Shown: positions 41,384 through 51,068, counted from the stretch's first letter. The stretch: DNA of 64,000 bases from Ktedonobacteria bacterium (GCA_027459705.1 DAIDHM010000033.1:1-64000), one strand, 5' to 3'. The notes: generated from the letters alone by a model not told the origin. Numbers and translations are program-made.

Positions 41384-42667
41384 TCACGGCAAGGCATTCT
41401 GGGTCAGATAGAAGAAATCGCGCGCGTTCGGGTGCAGATATTCCATACCTGTCCCCTGCATGCCACTGGCGAGTTTGGTGGCTTGCAGCGTACCGCTGGT
41501 ACTCGTCGAATACGTGAAGGCGCGCACCCAGAACGGATTGATATCTGTCTGCATTGCCATCACCGCACCACCCGCCAGCAGGGCTTTGCCCAGTGTCGCG
41601 GCGCTCAAGCTGTTCCCGCCCGCATAGATCAGGGATCCATCAGCGGTGACGCCGATCCCCGAGCGCCACGTATAGGTTGAATTGAGCACGGTGCCGCCCC
41701 ACGCCCGACCATCGTTCGTCAGTGGATTCAGCATACCATTATCGATGAGCAAAGCCGCATTCTGCCGCCAGGCGACGAGATCAGTATTCGCGAGGGAGAG
41801 TCGCGGATCGACCCCCCAGGCACCGATGAAGACTTTCCCCTCGCGCGTCATGGCGATGGTCGCTGTCCCGGCAACTGGTGGCACATAGACAGTGCCATCA
41901 GCCATCAAGCCATAGTGGCCATCAGCATACTTGAAGCCGCCATTGAAAGCCGCCACCAACAGATTTGGCGCCTGGTCCGCGGATGGAATAACTCCTGGCC
42001 CATGCTTGCCGAGCGATCCCCCTGGCTCCGAGGTTCCGGCGACCAGGTGCAACGTCGTGAAGCGCGTATCGATCTGGAGCAGCGAAGCGATAGCGTAGGT
42101 GCGCTGGGGATCCGGCCGGATGTAGGATTTCGCGATGATGGGGACGCTGAAGCCCTGACCAGCCACCGTGGTCACGGGTACCCACTGGCCTTCGCCCGCC
42201 AGGGCAGGGGTGATGATCGGCTGCATTGCCTGGAGACGCATCGGCTGAATCGTCGGTGTGGCGCTGGGAGTTGGCGTGACCGTGCCATGGGGAGCCTGTG
42301 CCGCCTGGTACGGGGGGGTGACACTCTGGCCAGGCAGATGATAGCGGACCTGGTTCACGGTGTCTGTCACCCCAAGGTACCAGGCCTCGATCTGCGCGGT
42401 GACCGCTGGGCCAAAGATAGCGCGCAAGCGATCCGCCGTCCAGGCTCCCACGGGTCCGTTCATCTGCCATACCAGGATCAAGAGCACCAGCGCGGTGACA
42501 CCAGCGCGGCGCAACACCTGGGCGCGGGTTAGCTTCACGCGCGGTTTGTTCGTCCTCCGGCTCTGGAATATCCCCCGTATCCGGTCATTGAGACTCGCAT
42601 AGGTTTGACGTAGCATCCGCTCAATCTCCCATCCCAAACGCGTTGCCGCCTCGATCGCCCTGATCAC
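41384..42667 (-). CDS. Membrane-anchored phosphodiester glycosidase-like protein (NAGPA domain)
   Basis: About 427 residues. An N-terminal charged region is followed by one membrane helix (VTALVLLILVWQMNGPVGAWTA, about 56-77), a Pro/Thr linker (TVTPTPSATPTIQP) and a domain with the NAGPA/DUF2233 pattern: VAAFNGGFKYADGHYGLMADG, FIGAWGVDP, LVAWRQNAALLIDNGMLNP, and SGIGVTADGSLIYAGGNSLSAATLGKALLAGGAVMAMQTDIN. Enzymes of this family hydrolyse phosphodiester-linked GlcNAc or act on wall polymers; the role here is inferred to be exopolysaccharide or wall modification. GTG 42667 is weakly supported; ATG 42616 with GGGAG is an alternative. Confidence 0.85.
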   Translation of the reverse strand: MIRAIEAATRLGWEIERMLRQTYASLNDRIRGIFQSRRTNKPRVKLTRAQVLRRAGVTALVLLILVWQMNGPVGAWTADRLRAIFGPAVTAQIEAWYLGVTDTVNQVRYHLPGQSVTPPYQAAQAPHGTVTPTPSATPTIQPMRLQAMQPIITPALAGEGQWVPVTTVAGQGFSVPIIAKSYIRPDPQRTYAIASLLQIDTRFTTLHLVAGTSEPGGSLGKHGPGVIPSADQAPNLLVAAFNGGFKYADGHYGLMADGTVYVPPVAGTATIAMTREGKVFIGAWGVDPRLSLANTDLVAWRQNAALLIDNGMLNPLTNDGRAWGGTVLNSTYTWRSGIGVTADGSLIYAGGNSLSAATLGKALLAGGAVMAMQTDINPFWVRAFTYSTSTSGTLQATKLASGMQGTGMEYLHPNARDFFYLTQNALP

Positions 42668-42976
42668 CCGGACCTTTATCTTTACGGTGCCTGTTTATGG
42701 TTTTATCAACCCAGGTATCAACTTGCAGCAGGTTCGCACTTATTTCGCCGTGGTCAACTCGAGGTTGTTACGCTCTTGCTAGGACCACATACGGGCACGA
42801 TACCGCATGGACATGAACCGCGCATGAAAGAAACATGGGTGCCTACCCATTGATTGCGCAACATGTGCTCGTTGCAGCTATTGTAACCGTTCGTCCTAAA
42901 ATGACTGTTATATAAGTCTTAACTTGGAGTGAGGCTCTTCGTATTGAGATACGGTCGTACCACATGAGGGGGAACC
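42668..42976. other. Intergenic region between divergent genes
   Basis: About 310 nt without a gene. It holds a short CGTAT/ATACG inverted repeat close to the WD40 gene and an AT-rich TTATATAAG stretch near 42910 that may be part of its promoter. Nothing else was recognised. Confidence 0.4.
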
Positions 42977-44113
42977 ATGGCATTATGTAAAAATTCAGAC
43001 AACACAGGAACATCGCGACACAGGATCAAACTCGCTGGACTCTACGTCATCTGCAGTATCTGTATGGGATGTGCGACTGGCTCAGCCGCCGCTGGTTCCC
43101 CAACACCCACCCCAACCTACGCCATCAAGATCTTGCCGACTTTTACTCCCGTCATGGCCCCGACTGCCACGGCGCTCCCGGCAGGAGTGGTAGTGATCAA
43201 GTCGGCGCTGGTGACCTATACTGGTCATGGCGCCGCGGTGGTCATGGCGCGCTGGTCGCCGGATGGCCAGTCGATCGCCTCGGCTGGGGATGATGGCAAG
43301 ATCCAACGCTGGGATGCACGGACCGGTGCGAACCTCTGGGCGACCGCGGTGGCTCCATATGCCTTTGCGGTTGCCTGGTCTCCGGACGGAAAATCTGTCG
43401 CGGGCGGCGGTTCTTCGGGCATCGTGACGATCCTGGATGGCGCCACGGGGAAAGTGCAATCGATGCTGACCTTCCCCGGCGGTGGTTTTTTGCAGGGAAT
43501 CGCCTGGTCACCTGATGGGAAGCTCATTGCCGCCAGCTCGCAACAGGGCCTGGCAGTCGTCTGGAATGCGGCTACTGGCCAGGTGGTCACGCAATATGCC
43601 GGACAACCTTTGGGGATCAATCGACTGGCCTGGTCTCCAGATAGTACGCGGATCGCCACCGCCGGAGTGGATGGCACCGTGCAGATATGGAATGCCCGCA
43701 CAGGCGCGCGCGATCTGTCCTACGCAGGCAATGGTGCACCGGTCTGGGAGGTCGCCTGGTCGCCGGATGGCGCCCATATCGCCTCCGGGACGGGTGGTCT
43801 GGGCGTCAATCGGCCAGTGCTTACGGGAAACACGCTCAAGGTCTGGGATGTGGCGACCGGATCCACGGTGCTCACCTATCAGGGTCAGCCGGGCGAGACC
43901 CTGGCAATCGCCTGGTCCGCGGATGGGACCAGAATTGCTTCAGGCGGTGATGATAACAGTGTCCAGATCTGGAGCGCATCGACCGGCAAATTGCTCGCGA
44001 TCTTTCTGGGGCATAGCGACCATATCCTGAGCGTCGCCTGGTCTCCCGATGCTACACGGATCGTATCTGCCAGCCAGGATGGATCAGCGCAGGTTTGGCA
44101 AGTTGGTGGATGA
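42977..44113 (+). CDS. WD40-repeat lipoprotein
   Basis: A 378-residue surface protein. The signal ends in a lipobox (VICSICMGCATGS), followed by a Pro/Thr stretch. The rest is a seven-bladed WD40 propeller with repeats of the form VAWSPDGKSVAGGGSSGIVTILDGATGK, LAWSPDSTRIATAGVDGTVQIWNARTG and VAWSPDATRIVSASQDGSAQVWQ. The strong similarity of blades suggests repeat expansion. Such propellers bind proteins; nothing in the context names a partner. GAGGGGGAA precedes the ATG. Confidence 0.9.
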   Translation: MALCKNSDNTGTSRHRIKLAGLYVICSICMGCATGSAAAGSPTPTPTYAIKILPTFTPVMAPTATALPAGVVVIKSALVTYTGHGAAVVMARWSPDGQSIASAGDDGKIQRWDARTGANLWATAVAPYAFAVAWSPDGKSVAGGGSSGIVTILDGATGKVQSMLTFPGGGFLQGIAWSPDGKLIAASSQQGLAVVWNAATGQVVTQYAGQPLGINRLAWSPDSTRIATAGVDGTVQIWNARTGARDLSYAGNGAPVWEVAWSPDGAHIASGTGGLGVNRPVLTGNTLKVWDVATGSTVLTYQGQPGETLAIAWSADGTRIASGGDDNSVQIWSASTGKLLAIFLGHSDHILSVAWSPDATRIVSASQDGSAQVWQVGG

Positions 44114-44209
44114 GGTCGCTGGGGAGCAGGCAGACTGACGATTTCCGACCGCCGACCCTCACAACTTGCTCACGATGAGGCAGAGGGCAGGTCGATCATC
44201 GCCGGGCTA

Positions 44210-44218
44210 TGCTACAAT
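44210..44218 (+). promoter_or_regulatory. Extended -10 promoter of FAD-linked oxidase gene
   Basis: TGCTACAAT matches the extended -10 form TGnTATAAT with one mismatch. The same nonamer precedes rnpB in this window. No clear -35 was seen. Confidence 0.45.
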
Positions 44219-44366
44219 AGTGGCGCTCATCGAATTCAGGTCGGGGCACGGAGCACACGATGCGCGTGTTGCCTGCTGTTGAGTTACGGAACACGATACG
44301 ATCGAGCGCCGACGGCGTGCCTAATGGGTTCCGTCACGTCGGGGAGCGCCGAGGAGACAACACAAG

Positions 44367-45857
44367 ATGGCAATTGAGACACACCCACAGGGTGAGACAG
44401 CGGGGGGCGCGCGGGCTGCCGATCGGTTGCGTATGCTGCAGGGTTGGGCAATGGTACGGCGCGCTCCCGGCTATGTCTGGCGACCTGCGACCGTCGCGGC
44501 GATCCCGGAGGTCTTTGCGCGTGCGCGGCAGGCGCACACGACCATTGCCCCGCGTGGTGCTGGGTATAGCTATAACGACGCGGCGCTCAATAGTGAAGCC
44601 ATCGTGCTGGACCTTACGGCGCTCCGCGGCATCACTGCCTGGGATCCAGCGACCGGGGTGATCACGGTTGAGCCGGGCGTCACGATCCGCGATCTGTGGC
44701 GAACGGTGTTGCCAGATGGCTGGTGGCCACCGGTCGTGCCAGGAACGATGGGCCCGACCATTGGTGGTTGTCTCGCGATGAACGTACATGGCAAGAATGC
44801 GTGGCGCGCTGGTCCAATCGGCGAGCATGTCCTGGCTTGCGATCTGCTGACCCCCGATGGGACAACACGCACCATCACACCGATCGGCGATCCCGACCTG
44901 TTCCATGCCGCGATCGGTGGGATGGGGTTGTTAGGAATCTTCACCAGCATCACGTTGCAGATGCGTCGGGTGCGGAATGGTCGGGTTCAGACCCACCACT
45001 TCGCCGCCCGTGATCTCAGTGAGATGTTCGCGATCTTCGCGCGCGAGACCATCCCGGGCACGCGCCCAGAGGCAGATTATCTTGTCGGTTGGGTGGATGG
45101 CTTCGCCAGTGGCGCCAGCCTGGGTCGAGGATTAGTGGAACGCGCCGATTTCATCGAAGAGGCGGATCCGGCGTCGCTACGCCTCGCCGCGCAAGACGTG
45201 CCGCCAAGGATCGCCGGGATCGTGCCGCGTTCTGAACTGTGGCGCGTGATGAAGCCCATGTTTAATGACCCCATCATGCGGCTGGCCAACGGTGCCCAAT
45301 ATCGACGGGGGAGCGCCGCGCATGCCGCGCCGGTACCCCACGCGCAATTTCACTTCTTCCATGATTACATGCCCAACTGGCAGCGCGCCTGGCTTCCTGG
45401 CGGCCTTCGCCAATTCCAGGTCTTCGTCCCCCGCGCGGCAGCCGCCAGCACATTCGCCACGTTGCTCCGTTTCGCGCAGACAGCGGATATCCCTCCCTAT
45501 CTTGTCGTCTTCAAGCAGCATCGTGCCAATCAGAGCTTGTTGGCGTATGAATTAGATGGATTCTCGCTTTCGCTCGATTTCCATGTCACCGCGCGTAACG
45601 CCACGCGCCTGGACACATTGCTGCACGCGCTACGCAGACCCGTCATGGATGTCGGTGGACGATTTTACATGGCCAAAGACGATGTGATCGATGCCGCTGA
45701 TTTCGCCCGTAGCCTCGGCGCTGAGCGCGTTGCCGCATTCCTTGCCATTAAACAACGACTCGACCCAGAAAAGATCTTGATGTCGAATCTGGGTCGCCGC
45801 ATTCTGGCAATGGAGATATTGCCGACCTCCATTGGTGGGGATTCATCGATCGAATGA
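44367..45857 (+). CDS. FAD-linked oxidase of the aldonolactone/DprE1-like type
   Basis: An FAD-dependent dehydrogenase or oxidase of 496 residues. The PP-loop FAD-binding domain shows IAPRGAGYSYNDAALNSEAIVLDLTALRGI, VEPGVTIRDLWRTVLPDGWWPPVVPGTMGPTIGGCLAMNVHGKN and HAAIGGMGLLGIFTSITLQMRRV. The C-terminal cap ends MDVGGRFYMAKDDVIDA...FLAIKQRLDPEKILMSNLGRR. This pattern is shared by D-arabinono-lactone oxidases, sterol-reductase-like proteins and DprE1; which substrate applies here is not clear. GAGGAGA lies before the ATG. Its end overlaps the convergent G1 peptidase gene by 15 nt. Confidence 0.85.
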   Translation: MAIETHPQGETAGGARAADRLRMLQGWAMVRRAPGYVWRPATVAAIPEVFARARQAHTTIAPRGAGYSYNDAALNSEAIVLDLTALRGITAWDPATGVITVEPGVTIRDLWRTVLPDGWWPPVVPGTMGPTIGGCLAMNVHGKNAWRAGPIGEHVLACDLLTPDGTTRTITPIGDPDLFHAAIGGMGLLGIFTSITLQMRRVRNGRVQTHHFAARDLSEMFAIFARETIPGTRPEADYLVGWVDGFASGASLGRGLVERADFIEEADPASLRLAAQDVPPRIAGIVPRSELWRVMKPMFNDPIMRLANGAQYRRGSAAHAAPVPHAQFHFFHDYMPNWQRAWLPGGLRQFQVFVPRAAAASTFATLLRFAQTADIPPYLVVFKQHRANQSLLAYELDGFSLSLDFHVTARNATRLDTLLHALRRPVMDVGGRFYMAKDDVIDAADFARSLGAERVAAFLAIKQRLDPEKILMSNLGRRILAMEILPTSIGGDSSIE

Positions 45858-46643
45858 GCGTGCTCGCCCAGTGAGCTGGGGCGAGATATCGACAATCGCG
45901 AAGCTGGCGCCTTGGGGTATCTGGGGCTGAGCGAGAGTCCGTCCCAGAGTATCTGTCATGCGGATCGGTTTGGCCAAATTGAGGCTCGTGGTGTGATTGT
46001 CGATGACGGTGGCGCAGGCCGTGAAGGTCACGGAGGCAAAGTTGGCGAGGATCGTCTCGGCGTGGTTGACGCTCGGGGCCTCTTCAATCCATTCCGCGGA
46101 ACAACCGCAACTCGCATACGTGAGCGTCTTCGTCAGACTCTGATGCGCATCGTGGTCGATGATGCTGAGCGTCCACGTCTGCGTTCCCGTCTGTGTGAGT
46201 GAGAAGGTCATCGTATCCCCAGGTAACACCTGAATGGACGTGATCTGGATCGGAGGATCAGGCAGCATCTCTATCCAGGCATAATAGAAAGACTTCCCTT
46301 GTTGCACCAATTGATCGGTCCCGGCCTGGATCAGGGTCGGCGACCTATCCCCGCCAACACCGATCCAGGTCGAAGAGTCACTATTGGGGGGGCCAGTGAC
46401 CGCCGGTACCTGCCACGTTGCGCTGATGGCCGTGATACCCGCGTGTACGATCTCATAGCCAGACCAATTGCGGCTGGCGCGCGCATTGCGCGCTGGCGAT
46501 GTGTTCTCCACAACCGCCAGAGGCATAGGGGTGCGCTGCCCATTGATGAAGGGCAACGAGATGCTCTGGCATGCCGAAAGCAGCAACATTGCCGCGAGTG
46601 CGATACCACAGACAATCGTTTTTTTTGAGCTTGGCCGCCGCAT
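45843..46643 (-). CDS. Glutamic endopeptidase (G1/eqolisin), lipoprotein
   Basis: An acid-active protease of 266 residues on the outer surface. The signal ends in LLLSAC (Cys25). The beta-sandwich fold has NWSGY, the WQVPAV strand, STWIGVGGDRSPTLIQAGTDQ with the catalytic Gln (about Q106), YYAWIEMLPDPP, and CGCSAEWIEEAPS with the catalytic Glu (about 184-188). G1 peptidases are known best from fungi and a few acid-tolerant bacteria. The start was moved to ATG 46643, with GGAGGATC 7 nt upstream. Together with the sedolisin it indicates an acidic extracellular environment. Confidence 0.9.
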   Translation of the reverse strand: MRRPSSKKTIVCGIALAAMLLLSACQSISLPFINGQRTPMPLAVVENTSPARNARASRNWSGYEIVHAGITAISATWQVPAVTGPPNSDSSTWIGVGGDRSPTLIQAGTDQLVQQGKSFYYAWIEMLPDPPIQITSIQVLPGDTMTFSLTQTGTQTWTLSIIDHDAHQSLTKTLTYASCGCSAEWIEEAPSVNHAETILANFASVTFTACATVIDNHTTSLNLAKPIRMTDTLGRTLAQPQIPQGASFAIVDISPQLTGRARSFDR

Positions 46644-46759
46644 GACAAGATCCTCCGCACCAATTGGTCCCTGGCAACTCCGCGTGAACAAGAGCATCTC
46701 AATACTACCGTACATGGGCAATACGCACCAATGCCATGGTCCGTTTCACCCTCCCTCTC

Positions 46760-46789
46760 TTGACATATCGGACTGGTTCGCGGTAGGGT
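46760..46789 (+). promoter_or_regulatory. Possible promoter of tetR-P450 unit
   Basis: TTGACA, 18 nt, TAGGGT. The predicted transcript start would fall almost on the annotated start codon, so either the message is leaderless or a nearby TATGAT at 46795-46800 with TG upstream is the true -10 and translation starts at ATG 46817. Confidence 0.35.
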
Positions 46790-46795
46790 CATGGT

Positions 46796-47437
46796 ATGAT
46801 GACGAATGATTCAATCATGAATACCCCTTCAGCGGCTCCGGAGACAATTGAAGATCGCCATGCCCGCCGCCGCGAACGCACGCGCCAGGCTATTCTGGAG
46901 GCTGCGCGCATTGTGATGGGCAGATCGGGTGCCGTAGCGGCAACTATTGCTGATATCACGCGCCAGGCAGATGTTGGGGTTGGCACCTTTTACCTGCACT
47001 TTCGCGATAAAGAGGAAGTGACCCGCACCATCCTGATGCAAGGCATGGAACACCTCCATGCTACCATCGCATCGCAAGTACGCGATGTGCCCCTGGAGCG
47101 TAGCCTCACCGCGACCATTCGCGCGACCTGCGATGCGACCTATGCCAATCGCGATCTCTTCTCGATCGCCTATTCCAATGGCATGTTCATCGCGTTCGCG
47201 CTGGATGCGCGCGAACGGCTCGCGACCTTTTTGACTCGCACACTCGAAGAGGCGCGTACGCTGGGGTTGATCGAGGCCGACCAGGATGTTGGGTTGTTGG
47301 CTGGTCTCATCACTGGCATGATCGACTATAGTGTCTTGCAATGGCTCGAACATACTATGCCGGACCCCCAACGAGTGGCCGCGCAGATTATCTGCCTCTT
47401 GCGAGGTGGTTTGCCGATGGCATTGCTCGCGGATTGA
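46796..47437 (+). CDS. TetR-family regulator, upstream of P450
   Basis: A 213-residue repressor. HTH at residues ~40-62 (VAATIADITRQADVGVGTFYLHFRDKEEVTR), then a helical ligand-binding domain. The stop lies 53 nt before the P450 start and no terminator separates them, so the two are likely one unit and the regulator probably controls it in response to a hydrophobic compound. The start is uncertain (46796 or 46817). Confidence 0.9.
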   Translation: MMTNDSIMNTPSAAPETIEDRHARRRERTRQAILEAARIVMGRSGAVAATIADITRQADVGVGTFYLHFRDKEEVTRTILMQGMEHLHATIASQVRDVPLERSLTATIRATCDATYANRDLFSIAYSNGMFIAFALDARERLATFLTRTLEEARTLGLIEADQDVGLLAGLITGMIDYSVLQWLEHTMPDPQRVAAQIICLLRGGLPMALLAD

Positions 47438-47490
47438 GCGTTGGTCTGTTTGTGAGACCTTATGGTCCGGTTCCAGGAGAGCGTTTTTTT

Positions 47491-48882
47491 ATGAGCACGT
47501 CCACCGTCACCGGGCAATCCGGTCTGCCCACGCCTCTGGCAACGGGCTCGCCGGATGGATTGCCACCCGGGCCGCGCGGCATGCCGCTACTCGGTTCAAC
47601 GCCCGCGTTCTCGCGCGATCAATTGCGCTTCGTGACGCGCATGCAGCGTGAGTATGGTGATTATGTCACGGTGCGCATGGTTGGAGGGTTTCCCGTCCTG
47701 ATGCTCTTTGCCCCCAGCGCCATCCGCAATGTCCTCACCGAGCAGCCACGCAATTTCACGAGCCGGGAGTTCAACTACGTTCTGAAGAGTTTTCTCGGCG
47801 ATGGGTTGTTGACGATTGATGGTGATTTTCATCGCCAGCAACGGCGACTCGTTCAACCCGCCTTTCATAAGAAGCGCGTCGAAGGTTATGCCACGGTGAT
47901 GACGAGCCACACCACCGACCTGTTGGCAACGTGGCGGCGCGGGGAGCGCGTCGACATCGCCGCCGCCATGCAACAGTTGACGCTGCGCATCGTCGCCAAA
48001 GCGCTCTTCGATGTCGATCTCAATGCGCACAGTCAAGCGCTTGGCAACGCCTTCAATGCGGTCATCCGTTTTCCACAAGGGCGCATTCTTTCCTGGAAGC
48101 GCTGGTTGCGTATTGATTCGCCCCTCACACCGTACGGTCAATACATGCGTGGGCAACATGTGCTGAACCAAACTGTCTACGACATCATTGCCAGCCGCCG
48201 CGCTCAACCGCAGGATACCGGCGACATCCTCTCGATGCTGCTGGCCACCCGTGATGAGGACGAAGTGGTGCTCACTGATCAACAGATCCGCGATGAAGTG
48301 ATGACATTCTTTGCGGCTGGGCACGAGACTACCGCTAACACGCTCACCTGGACCTTCCATCTGCTTGGGACACATCCAGCGGCTGCCCGACGCCTGCGTG
48401 CGGAATTGGTGAGCGTTCTGGGTGGACGAACCCCCACCCTGGAAGATCTCCCCAATTTGCCCTACACCGATATGGTTGTCAAAGAATCCATGCGGCTTTT
48501 TCCACCCGCCTGGGCGATTGGACGGCGCGCGGTGGAAGCCTGCGAGATTGACGGGCATCACGTGCCCGCGGGGCAGGTGGTCATGATGTCGCAATGGGTG
48601 ACGCACCGCATGCCCAGCATCTGGGGACCAGATGCTGGGGAGTTTCTCCCAGAACGCTTCGACCCTGAACATCCGTACCCCGTGCCACCATTCGCCTATT
48701 TTCCCTTTGGTGGTGGCCCGCGCATGTGCATTGGGATGCCGTTTGCTCAGATGGAAGTCCGTCTCTTGTTGGCGACCATCGCCCAGCATTTCCTTCCGCA
48801 ACCCATCCCAGGCTTCCCGGTTGTGCCGGAACCGCACATCACTGTGCGGCCGAAATATGGATTGCGCATGCTATTGGCCTAG
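47491..48882 (+). CDS. Cytochrome P450
   Basis: A haem monooxygenase of 463 residues. Key motifs are the proline-rich start LPPGPRGMPLLGSTPAF, the I-helix FFAAGHETTANTLTW (oxygen activation), the K-helix KESMRLFPPAWAIGRR, and the haem loop FPFGGGPRMCIGMPFAQME with the ligand Cys (about C413). It resembles soluble bacterial P450s of the CYP102/CYP197-like type that hydroxylate fatty acids or terpenoids, but the substrate is open. The start was moved to ATG 47491 because AGGAGAG lies 9 nt upstream. No ferredoxin is adjacent; the ferredoxin-reductase-like gene at 32.7 kb is too far to link. Confidence 0.95.
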   Translation: MSTSTVTGQSGLPTPLATGSPDGLPPGPRGMPLLGSTPAFSRDQLRFVTRMQREYGDYVTVRMVGGFPVLMLFAPSAIRNVLTEQPRNFTSREFNYVLKSFLGDGLLTIDGDFHRQQRRLVQPAFHKKRVEGYATVMTSHTTDLLATWRRGERVDIAAAMQQLTLRIVAKALFDVDLNAHSQALGNAFNAVIRFPQGRILSWKRWLRIDSPLTPYGQYMRGQHVLNQTVYDIIASRRAQPQDTGDILSMLLATRDEDEVVLTDQQIRDEVMTFFAAGHETTANTLTWTFHLLGTHPAAARRLRAELVSVLGGRTPTLEDLPNLPYTDMVVKESMRLFPPAWAIGRRAVEACEIDGHHVPAGQVVMMSQWVTHRMPSIWGPDAGEFLPERFDPEHPYPVPPFAYFPFGGGPRMCIGMPFAQMEVRLLLATIAQHFLPQPIPGFPVVPEPHITVRPKYGLRMLLA

Positions 48883-49004
48883 GATCCGCTCGCGCTACCA
48901 TGTGCATGGAGTGACGTATTGACGGAACAGGTGTGGATGGTGCGCAACTCAGCTGACAAACGACACATAGACGAGCGAAATGAAGAGAGCAGAGTGTGTA
49001 GTGT

Positions 49005-49916
49005 ATGGTGACGCACCGTAGCGATGCGGTAGGTTCTCCGGGAGAATCGGGAGTTGTGGCGAACCAACGCGTGTTCCCGCCCATCTCCAGTCGGATTCCT
49101 CCCTCAAGCTACATCTTGCTCTCGATCATGTCCGTGCAATTCGGCGCGACCCTGGCCAAACGCCTCTTTCTGATTGCAGGGCCAAGCGGCACCGTCTTGT
49201 TACGCATCGCCATGGGCGCGTTGCTTTTGCTCGCGCTCTGGCGTCCCCGGCTGACGGGGCGTAGCTGGCAGGAATGGCGAGCGGTGCTGTTCTTTGGCAT
49301 GACGCTGGCGGCGATGAATTGGTCGTTCTACAATGCGCTCGCACGCGTTCCGCTGGGCGTTGCGGTGACCATCGAGTTCGTCGGGCCGCTCGGCGTCGCG
49401 GTCGCTGGGTCGCGCCGCATGCTGGACATCCTCTGGGTCCTCCTGGCGGCAAGCGGAATAGTGCTCCTGGCGCCCTGGTCAGGTGCGGGTTGGAATCCAG
49501 AGGGCATCGTCTTGGCGCTGGTGGCAGGCGGCTTCTGGGCGCTGTATATCCTATTGGGTGCACACCTGGGACGCGTCTTCCCGCCAGGAGGCAGTGGGCT
49601 GGCGCTGGCGATGGCGGTCGCCGCGATCTGTGTCTTGCCGGTGGGCATTGCCAGCGCTGGCACCGTCTTGCTCTCTCCGCTCGTCTTGTTGGCTGGTCTG
49701 GGTATCGGCCTCTTCTCTTCAGCTATTCCATACTCGCTAGAAACCGCCGCGTTGCGGCGCGTTCCCCCCCGGGTCTTCGGCATCTTGATGAGTCTGGAAC
49801 CCGCTGCTGGCGCCCTCTTTGGCTACCTGATCCTGGGGGAGCACCTGGGCATACAATCGTTGGTCGCCCTGGTGCTTGTCTCATGCGCGGCGCTGGGTGC
49901 TACCGCACGGCGCTGA
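49005..49916 (+). CDS. EamA-family exporter, RhtA-like
   Basis: A drug/metabolite transporter of 303 residues with about ten membrane helices in two EamA repeats. Phrases include SIMSVQFGATLAKRLFLIAGPSGTVLLRIAMGALLLLALWRP and SFYNALARVPLGVAVTIEFVGPLGVAVAGSRR in the first, and IPYSLETAALRRVPPRVFGILMSLEPAAGALFGYLILGE in the second. RhtA-type members export threonine or homoserine. ATG 49005 has a weak ribosome-binding site, so the start may be further in. It lies alone between P450 and a LacI regulator. Confidence 0.88.
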   Translation: MVTHRSDAVGSPGESGVVANQRVFPPISSRIPPSSYILLSIMSVQFGATLAKRLFLIAGPSGTVLLRIAMGALLLLALWRPRLTGRSWQEWRAVLFFGMTLAAMNWSFYNALARVPLGVAVTIEFVGPLGVAVAGSRRMLDILWVLLAASGIVLLAPWSGAGWNPEGIVLALVAGGFWALYILLGAHLGRVFPPGGSGLALAMAVAAICVLPVGIASAGTVLLSPLVLLAGLGIGLFSSAIPYSLETAALRRVPPRVFGILMSLEPAAGALFGYLILGEHLGIQSLVALVLVSCAALGATARR

Positions 49917-49973
49917 TTGACACACCGCACGCCTTCACGGGATGGCGGTGTGCGAGGCTAAAGCGTGGTTTTA

Positions 49974-51068
49974 TCAGTCGCTGGGCGGTGGTGGCGCGGT
50001 CGATTGCCGCACGATCAGGCGGGTCGTGAGGAAGGTGTGATCACGGCGCAAGGGTACTGCATCCTGCAGTTCATGGAGCAGTCGCTGCATGGCCGTAATG
50101 GCCTTCTCAGCGATCGGTTGTTCGATGGTCGTCAGGGGAGGATTCGTAGCGGCAGTTACTGGTATACCATCAAAGCCGATGATCGAGATCTCGCCCGGGA
50201 CGCGGATCCCCAATTCATGGCAAGCGTGCAATGCGCCGATCGCCAGCGCGTCGCTCATTGCGAGGATCGCCGTCGGTCGCGGGTGTGTCTCCGTCAGCAA
50301 GCGTCGCGTCGCCGATGCACCGCTCTCCGCATCCGAATGTGTCTCAATGATGATCGGGGTGATGGCGCCGAGGCCGCGCCGATATCCCGCGAGTCGCTGG
50401 GCTGGCACATAGTAGGTCCCAGAGCCGATCGCGGGGTGCGTCTCGAAGGAGAGGATCGCCACGCGCTGATGCCCCAGTTCGCGCACATGATCCGCGGCCA
50501 GCACCGCACCACCCTCGTCGTCAACCTGGACGCTGGACCAGTGATCATTCGGGGCGCTATCAACCAGCACCAGGGGGATATGGCGTTGCTCCAACGCGCC
50601 CATCGCTGGCAGGTCAGGCGCGATGCCCAGCGTCACTACGCCATCTACGATCGCCGCCTGCGCCATCGCCAGGCTCGATCCAAGCAGTGGCGGCAGGAGG
50701 GTCAAGGCGAGGCCATGCCGGTCACACATCTGCCCCAGGCCACCGACAAAGAGCGCCATGAATTGATCGGCGAAGGCCGTCTCGATTGGCTCGACCATCA
50801 GCAGGCCAATCGCGCCCGAACGGCGTGTGGTCAACATTCGCGCGACGGGATCAGGCGCGTAGCCCAGTGAATCCGCGATACGGAGAATACGAGAACGCGT
50901 CTCCGTGGAGAGCTGTTCTGGCGAGTTATAGGCAAATGAGACCGCGGCGCGCGAAACTCCCGCTGCTTTGGCAACGGTGGCCACGGTCACATCGCGGCGT
51001 TGGCGCGTGCGCCGTCGTTGCCCGGCATTGTCGTCCTCGATCGGCGTGCCACTGGTGCTCAACGTCAT
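49974..51068 (-). CDS. LacI-family transcriptional regulator
   Basis: A 364-residue repressor. The HTH (VTVATVAKAAGVSRAAVSFAYNSPEQLSTETRSRILRIADSLGYAPD, about residues 27-75) is followed by the periplasmic-binding-like sensor domain (GAIGLLMVEPIETAFADQFMALFVGGLGQMCDRHGLALTLLPP ... PGEISIIGFDGIPVTAATNPPLTTIEQPI). It should respond to a sugar or related effector, but no sugar genes are adjacent. AAGGAA lies upstream of the ATG. It lies 101 nt after the TIR operon on the same strand, so read-through is possible. Confidence 0.93.
   Translation of the reverse strand: MTLSTSGTPIEDDNAGQRRRTRQRRDVTVATVAKAAGVSRAAVSFAYNSPEQLSTETRSRILRIADSLGYAPDPVARMLTTRRSGAIGLLMVEPIETAFADQFMALFVGGLGQMCDRHGLALTLLPPLLGSSLAMAQAAIVDGVVTLGIAPDLPAMGALEQRHIPLVLVDSAPNDHWSSVQVDDEGGAVLAADHVRELGHQRVAILSFETHPAIGSGTYYVPAQRLAGYRRGLGAITPIIIETHSDAESGASATRRLLTETHPRPTAILAMSDALAIGALHACHELGIRVPGEISIIGFDGIPVTAATNPPLTTIEQPIAEKAITAMQRLLHELQDAVPLRRDHTFLTTRLIVRQSTAPPPPSD

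Noticed and set aside
47596-48837. 413-residue minus-strand ORF
   Set aside because: Antisense to the cytochrome P450.
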